Below, piece after piece: positions 59,761 to 64,000 of a stretch of DNA of 64,000 bases; the stretch's first letter is position 1; each line of letters opens with the position of its first letter. Below the pieces are notes generated by a model. That model was not told the DNA's origin. It made no database searches and saw nothing but the letters and a program-made list of their open reading frames with translations. Source of the DNA: Adiantum capillus-veneris (lineage: Eukaryota > Streptophyta > Polypodiopsida > Polypodiales > Pteridaceae). Location of the stretch: the NCBI GenBank assembly GCA_014529385.2, contig CM043952.1, positions 154,703,557-154,767,556 on the forward strand, in the 5' to 3' direction. Position numbers and translations under genes: made by a program.

Positions 59761-62440
59761 ACTCCACCCCCATAATGATGTATTCCTTCCCTGATTGAGT
59801 GCAAGGTAGTGGCCCTATTGCATCTATCCCCCATTTTTCAAATGGACCATAGGTTTTGATTGGATGCTGATTTTCATGGGTAAGAGGCCTTGGTCCATCT
59901 TTTTGGCAAACCTCACATGTGCGGCACCAATGTTGTACATCTCGATGGAGGCTTGGCCACGTGAACCCTGCTTGTAAAATCTTTCTGCTAGTAATCTCTT
60001 GGGCAAAGTGGCCACCACACACACCTTCATGACAGCTAAACAAAATATCCTTTATCTCTTGGGATGCAGGAACTCTCCTTAAGACAGCATCTTTCCCTCT
60101 ACAATACAAGTCTTCATTGACTAAGCTATAGCTGGTAGCCTTTTTTGCCAACCACCTACGTTCACTTTTACTCATACCAGAGGGTGCTTCACAATGCTCA
60201 AGAAAGTAAAGTAAATCATGCAGCTCCTCCTTTCCCTGGTATAAAGGACTTTTCACAAGGATAGCACCTACTATGAGAGTTTGTAGTTCTTCACCTGCTA
60301 AGGCATCTGCTTCTCGATTTTGATCTCTAGGTACAAAGTGCACTCGAACTTCTTTAAAACCCTTCAACAAGGCCTTTGCTTCCCTCATCTTAACAGACAA
60401 TTTGTCATTTTTACAGGCCCATACACCAACCATTTGCTTAACAATCAACATGGAGTCACCAAAAACATTTAGCTTTGTAATGCCCTGAGAAAGACAACAT
60501 TGCAACCCTAAAACAAGGGCATGGTACTCTACCTCATTGTTAAAATGAACCTCTTTTAGATGAAACCCTTTTTCAAAGATCTTCTCCTTCTCTGGACCTA
60601 ATATTACTATGCCTGCTGATGCCTTGTCTTTGGTCCTCTTGTAAGCCCCATCAAAATACAGACTGTGTGCTCCCAGTAGAACTTCAGGCTCCGGGATAGG
60701 TGGTACCTTACTAGGTGCCTCTTTCTTGGCCTTCTCATAACACCTTTGTGTGAGGACATCTGCCAAACAAGCACGGGTGTAATCCTCTACTTGTAGTGTG
60801 TAGTCAAACTCTTGAAGCTGCACCACCCACTTTGCTATTCTTTGAGACAATTCCATGTGTTGTAGGGCATATGGAAAAACCTCCTCAGTTGTGATCACCA
60901 CAAATTGTCTCAGAAGTAAGTAAGCCCGAAACTTCTCCACTGCAAATTTAAGAGCTAGCACCAATTGCTCAGTTGCGCTGAAACCCTTTTCAACAGCTGT
61001 CATCACTCTACTAGAGAAGTAGACTGGTCTCATGAGAGATGTCTTTGGGTCTTTTTGCATCAAGACAGCTCCTAGAGCTTCTGGACCTACACTAGGATTT
61101 ACATAGAATAATTCACCCCATGTGGGTTGTAGGACGACAGGCAATGAGCTCAAAATGGTTTTAACTTCTTGAAAGCACCTTTCACCCTCCTCACTCCATG
61201 TCAATGTAGTGTGTTTAGTGAGCTGCTGCAAAGGATAGATCGCCTGAGAAAGGAGATGTATGAATCGTCCCATGTAGCAAACCTTTTGAATGAAGGAGAC
61301 TAGTTGCTTCACGTTTGAAGGAGTAGGTAAAGCTAACAATGTCTTTACCTTTTCAGGGTCAGCCTCAATACCATCTTGAGACACAACATGGCCTAGTAGA
61401 GTGACCTTGCTCTCACCTATGTGGCACTTGTCTTTATTCAATTGCCCACCCAATTGGGCCAAACGGGTGAAACCTTCATCAACCTTGGACAGATGTACTT
61501 CCCTAGAGCTGTAAATGCAAAAATCATCAATGAAGACTCGTATGGACTTACCAAAGTAAGGTTGAAACACCAAGTTCATAAACCTCTGGAAAGTAGCTGG
61601 GGCATTAGTTAAACCAAAAGGCATAACTCTATAAGCAAAACACCCCCAAGGTGTTATGAAGGTAGTCTTTCTTTGGTCTTCATCTGCAATTCTGATTTGG
61701 AAATAGCCTGAGTACCCATCACACACTGTGTACCTTTCATGACCAGCCACTTCATTTAGTATTTCATCTTGAAAAGGCAAAGGAAAATGGTCCCTTTTTG
61801 TGGCTGCGTTTAGAGGCTTGTAATCCACACATACCCTCCACTTCTCATTTTTCTTTGGTGCTACCACAACTGGAGACACCCACTCAGAATCTTCCACTGG
61901 GTAGCTAAATCCTGCCTTGAGTAATCTTTTTACTCCTTTTAAGAGTGCATCTTGTTGCACTAGCCCTAATCTCCTTAGCCTTTGCACCACTGGTTTGGCA
62001 CCTTCCTTTAATTGGATATAGTGTTGGCTTACCGTCACTCCTTTAATGTGCTCGTAATCAATTATAAAGAGGCCAGCATGCTTCTTTAGTACCTGCAAAT
62101 AGGGTTCTCTCTCTTCTTCTAGTAGGTCCTTAGCTAGCATCTCCTCTAAGCCTGTGGCTTCTTCCTTGTTTAGAGAGTCTTGACCACCTTCTCCTTCTGG
62201 GTTTCGTAGTATTATTCCCATGACTTCCAAAGAGCTAGCATCCTCCTCAGATGACTCATCCTCAGATGAAGAGCAGCTGCTTGTGCTCCATTCATCCATA
62301 GAAGTCTCCATCTCTAGGTCTTGTTGTCTACCCTGCTTCATGTCATACACAATTTTTTGTTGCTTGCCACCTACCTTATGATTTTGTCGCAACTCAAGGG
62401 AACCTGTCTCCCAATCTTGCCTAGCTTTCATAGCCATAAG
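59708..62440 (-). pseudogene. gypsy Pol: RT, RNase H, second RNase H, integrase N-terminus
   Basis: 909 uninterrupted codons. Reverse transcriptase: VVVAPKKNEKWRVCVDYKPL, DGYSGYFQI, FGLTNAPATFQRFM and VFIDDFCIYS with the catalytic DD. The connection RNase H contains VYFSSRVMTAVEKGFSATEQ. A second RNase H of archaeal type follows, with SLYFDGAYKRTKDKASAGIV, HFNNEVEYHALVLGL, VFGDSMLIVKQM and RDQNREADALA. Then come the integrase HHCC finger (CHEGVCGGHF, HWCRTCEVCQ) and the first catalytic Asp (WGIDAIGPL). Most RT and RNase H core residues look intact. It is in frame with the protease upstream except for the TGA at 62,441-62,443. Confidence 0.92.
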
Positions 62441-63090
62441 TCAAGGTCTTCCAAGGATTAGCGAATAGCCCTCCCCCTTAGTTGGGATTACATAAGCATA
62501 AATTGAGATTGCCACACCAAAAGCTGAAACCTTCACTCCATTAACCTTTCCCACACAAGCCACCCTTACATTATTTGCCATCTTAGCTTGTAAGGAAGTT
62601 TGCTCGTTTACTTCCAAACCCAACCTGTGCATTAATTTCTCTGTCATAACACAAATCTTGGCTCCACCATCTACGTACACATTGGAGACTCGCTGACTCT
62701 TAATCTCTGCATCAATGACTGGCACGATATCCTTCATGCCTCTTGCACTAATAGACCCAACTGACTTTGCCTTAGCCCTCCTGGTGCTGACCATCTTAGA
62801 CCATGTTCTACGCATCTTTAGGGAAAGGTGGAGGAGTTGCTGCCATGAAATCTTTGGTCCTTGCTTACTCACATCTGCTACCAAGTCGTAAGGTATGGAT
62901 CCTACCCCAAGTGGAAAGTCTTCTACTCCTATGTGCCTCCTTGACCTACTCTTCCTTTTCTTGTCTCCTATCACTTGGGAAGAACCCTCATTCCCTTTAT
63001 CCGGCTCTGAAGCTTCCATTCTTCCTTTTCTTGTCTCCTATCACTTGGGAAGAACCCTCATTCCCTTTATCCGGCTCTGAAGCTTCCATT
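62441..63090 (-). pseudogene. gypsy protease with frame-disrupting 70-bp duplication
   Basis: The frame ending at 62,441 contains NVYVDGGAKICVMTEKLMHR (retropepsin D-G-G-A variant common in plant Tat-like elements) and closes GYSLILGRP, followed by TGA where LGRPWL would give TGG. At its start, 62,951-63,020 and 63,021-63,090 are a perfect or near-perfect tandem duplication of 70 bp, so MEASEPDKGNEGSSQVIG is encoded twice. 70 is not a multiple of three, and Gag runs into the wrong frame. Confidence 0.85.
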
Positions 63091-64000
63091 TTATAAGTTA
63101 TTTGTCTCCTAACTCTCTTTATTGGCATGGCAACAGCTTCCTCCATTTTTTCTTTTCCTTTATCCTTACCATTGTCAAGACTTATGACATAGATAGCCCT
63201 GTCCTCCCCTCCTGATGGTAGTGGAGGGATCTCTGCTAGTGCTTGTGGTGGTGGAGGAGGGGGTCTCAATATTTGGATTGGTGGAGCCACCTGTGCATTT
63301 TGTCCATTTAGTGGCCTAGCTCGAGGAGGAGTGACTTGTTGGCGAGGAGGCCGTCTTTGATTACCATTTCCTTGATAGCGTCGTGGATGGGGGCAATAAT
63401 ACATGTCGTGACCTACCTCTCCACAGTTGTAGCAAATGTACTCACGTGCTTGCCTTTGTCCTTCTTGTCTATTTCGTTCATTTCCTTGCTAGGGAGCCCT
63501 CATACCTTGAACCAGATTGATGGACAGGCTCTCTAGTTGATTGGTGATTTGTTGAAGTAATTCTTTTTGAGAGGACTCTTGGTCTGTTGCTCCTGTCCCT
63601 GCTACTACCCTTGCCGTAGGTTGAGCTAGTGGTGGAGGCTCCATTCCCCCTTGTAGTTGAGCTTGGAATTTTAACTTCCTATCCTTGTCCCTTGCATAAG
63701 TCATAGCTTTATCAAAGGTATCTAGGAATTTACCTTTTACCTTTTCTCGAAGGATGGGGTAAAGCCCTGCCAGGAAATAGTCCTTCTTTAGGCATTCTGG
63801 CGCCCTTTCTCCTTCACCTAGTGATGGACACCATTTCTCCCACATGTTGGAAAACTTTCCTTCATAGCTTCTATAGTCATTGGGTGATGTTTGGTGTAGC
63901 TCTAAGAGCTGTCTCCATATCTCCTCTGGAGGCTCATGGCGGCGAAATTCTTCGATGAAGGCCATCTTTAAGGACTCCCAGTCTCTTCTTTCTTCAGGTG
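63000..64000 (-). pseudogene. gypsy Gag, partial
   Basis: Open from the right edge. AFIEEFRRHEPPEEIWRQLL, YEGKFSNMWEKWCPSLGEGE, FLAGLYPILREKVKGKF and FDKAMTYARDKDRKLKFQ form the Gag capsid domain. After a TAG at 63,489-63,491 the same frame continues with the zinc knuckle CYNCGEVGHDMYYC and a proline-rich stretch. The true start lies beyond the window. Confidence 0.88.

Larger units (their letters stand above)
57081..64000 (-). mobile_element. Tat-type Ty3/gypsy element 3, 3' part, runs off window
   Basis: Minus-strand order from the right edge: Gag, zinc knuckle, protease, reverse transcriptase, RNase H, a second RNase H, integrase (to 58,909), polypurine tract and 3' LTR (57,081-58,838). 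The additional RNase H between the first RNase H and integrase marks the plant Tat lineage. The 5' LTR and Gag start lie beyond 64,000. It interrupts the old CACTA at 57,080; the five bases GGTTG before the LTR should recur beyond the other end. Confidence 0.85.

Overview
The window reads as nuclear DNA of a land plant with a large, repeat-filled genome. Every recognisable coding region is transposon-derived or a broken piece of a host gene: CACTA (En/Spm), Ty1/copia, Ty3/gypsy (including a Tat-type element with two RNase H domains), hAT, a LINE-like ORF1 element, a pentatricopeptide-repeat (PPR) fragment and a heavy-metal-associated (HMA) domain fragment. tRNA-iMet and tRNA-Asp-like primer binding sites, (GA)n/(CT)n microsatellites and gene-capturing CACTA elements all fit plants. 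The wording of the PPR fragment reminds me of fern or lycophyte PPR genes, but that is a weak inference. I see no intact host gene, no rRNA or tRNA gene and no CRISPR array.

Layout. 0-1 kb: degraded minus-strand coding sequence. 2.8-4.3 and 6.5-9.5 kb: two copies of a dispersed repeat; the second is interrupted by a LINE-like element that carries an ORF1-type protein and ends in (CT)n. 11.9-14.9 kb: decayed minus-strand gypsy gag-protease-RT. 15.5-28.2 kb: an LTR pair (about 0.8-0.9 kb) framing a second gypsy element that has gag and protease but no visible reverse transcriptase. 28.2-28.9 kb: PPR pseudogene. 28.9-31.8 kb: plus-strand gypsy relics. 32.1-33.9 kb: a second, 5'-truncated copy of the LINE-like element abutting an hAT transposase pseudogene. 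35.5-35.9 kb: a long near-perfect hairpin.

38.1-57.1 kb is the most informative part, a layered insertion history. An old CACTA element begins at 38,101. A Ty1/copia element (39,311-44,792, 5-bp duplication CGCTC) interrupts its second gene. A younger, related CACTA element (48,468-56,145, 3-bp duplication AGG) lies inside its transposase gene. The right end of the old element is cut at 57,080 by the LTR of a Tat-type gypsy element that runs off the window at 64,000.

The young CACTA has matching ends, arrays of an AGCGACGC subterminal motif, a six-exon TNP2-type transposase gene carrying two amber codons, an open second gene, and a captured fragment of a host HMA-domain metallochaperone gene. 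Three things stand out as possibly undescribed: the HMA capture, the CACTA-in-CACTA nesting, and the ORF1-only LINE-like family with (CT)n ends. None of the retroelements looks coding-competent as read; several of the breaks are G-to-A or C-to-T changes, as expected after decay of methylated cytosines.
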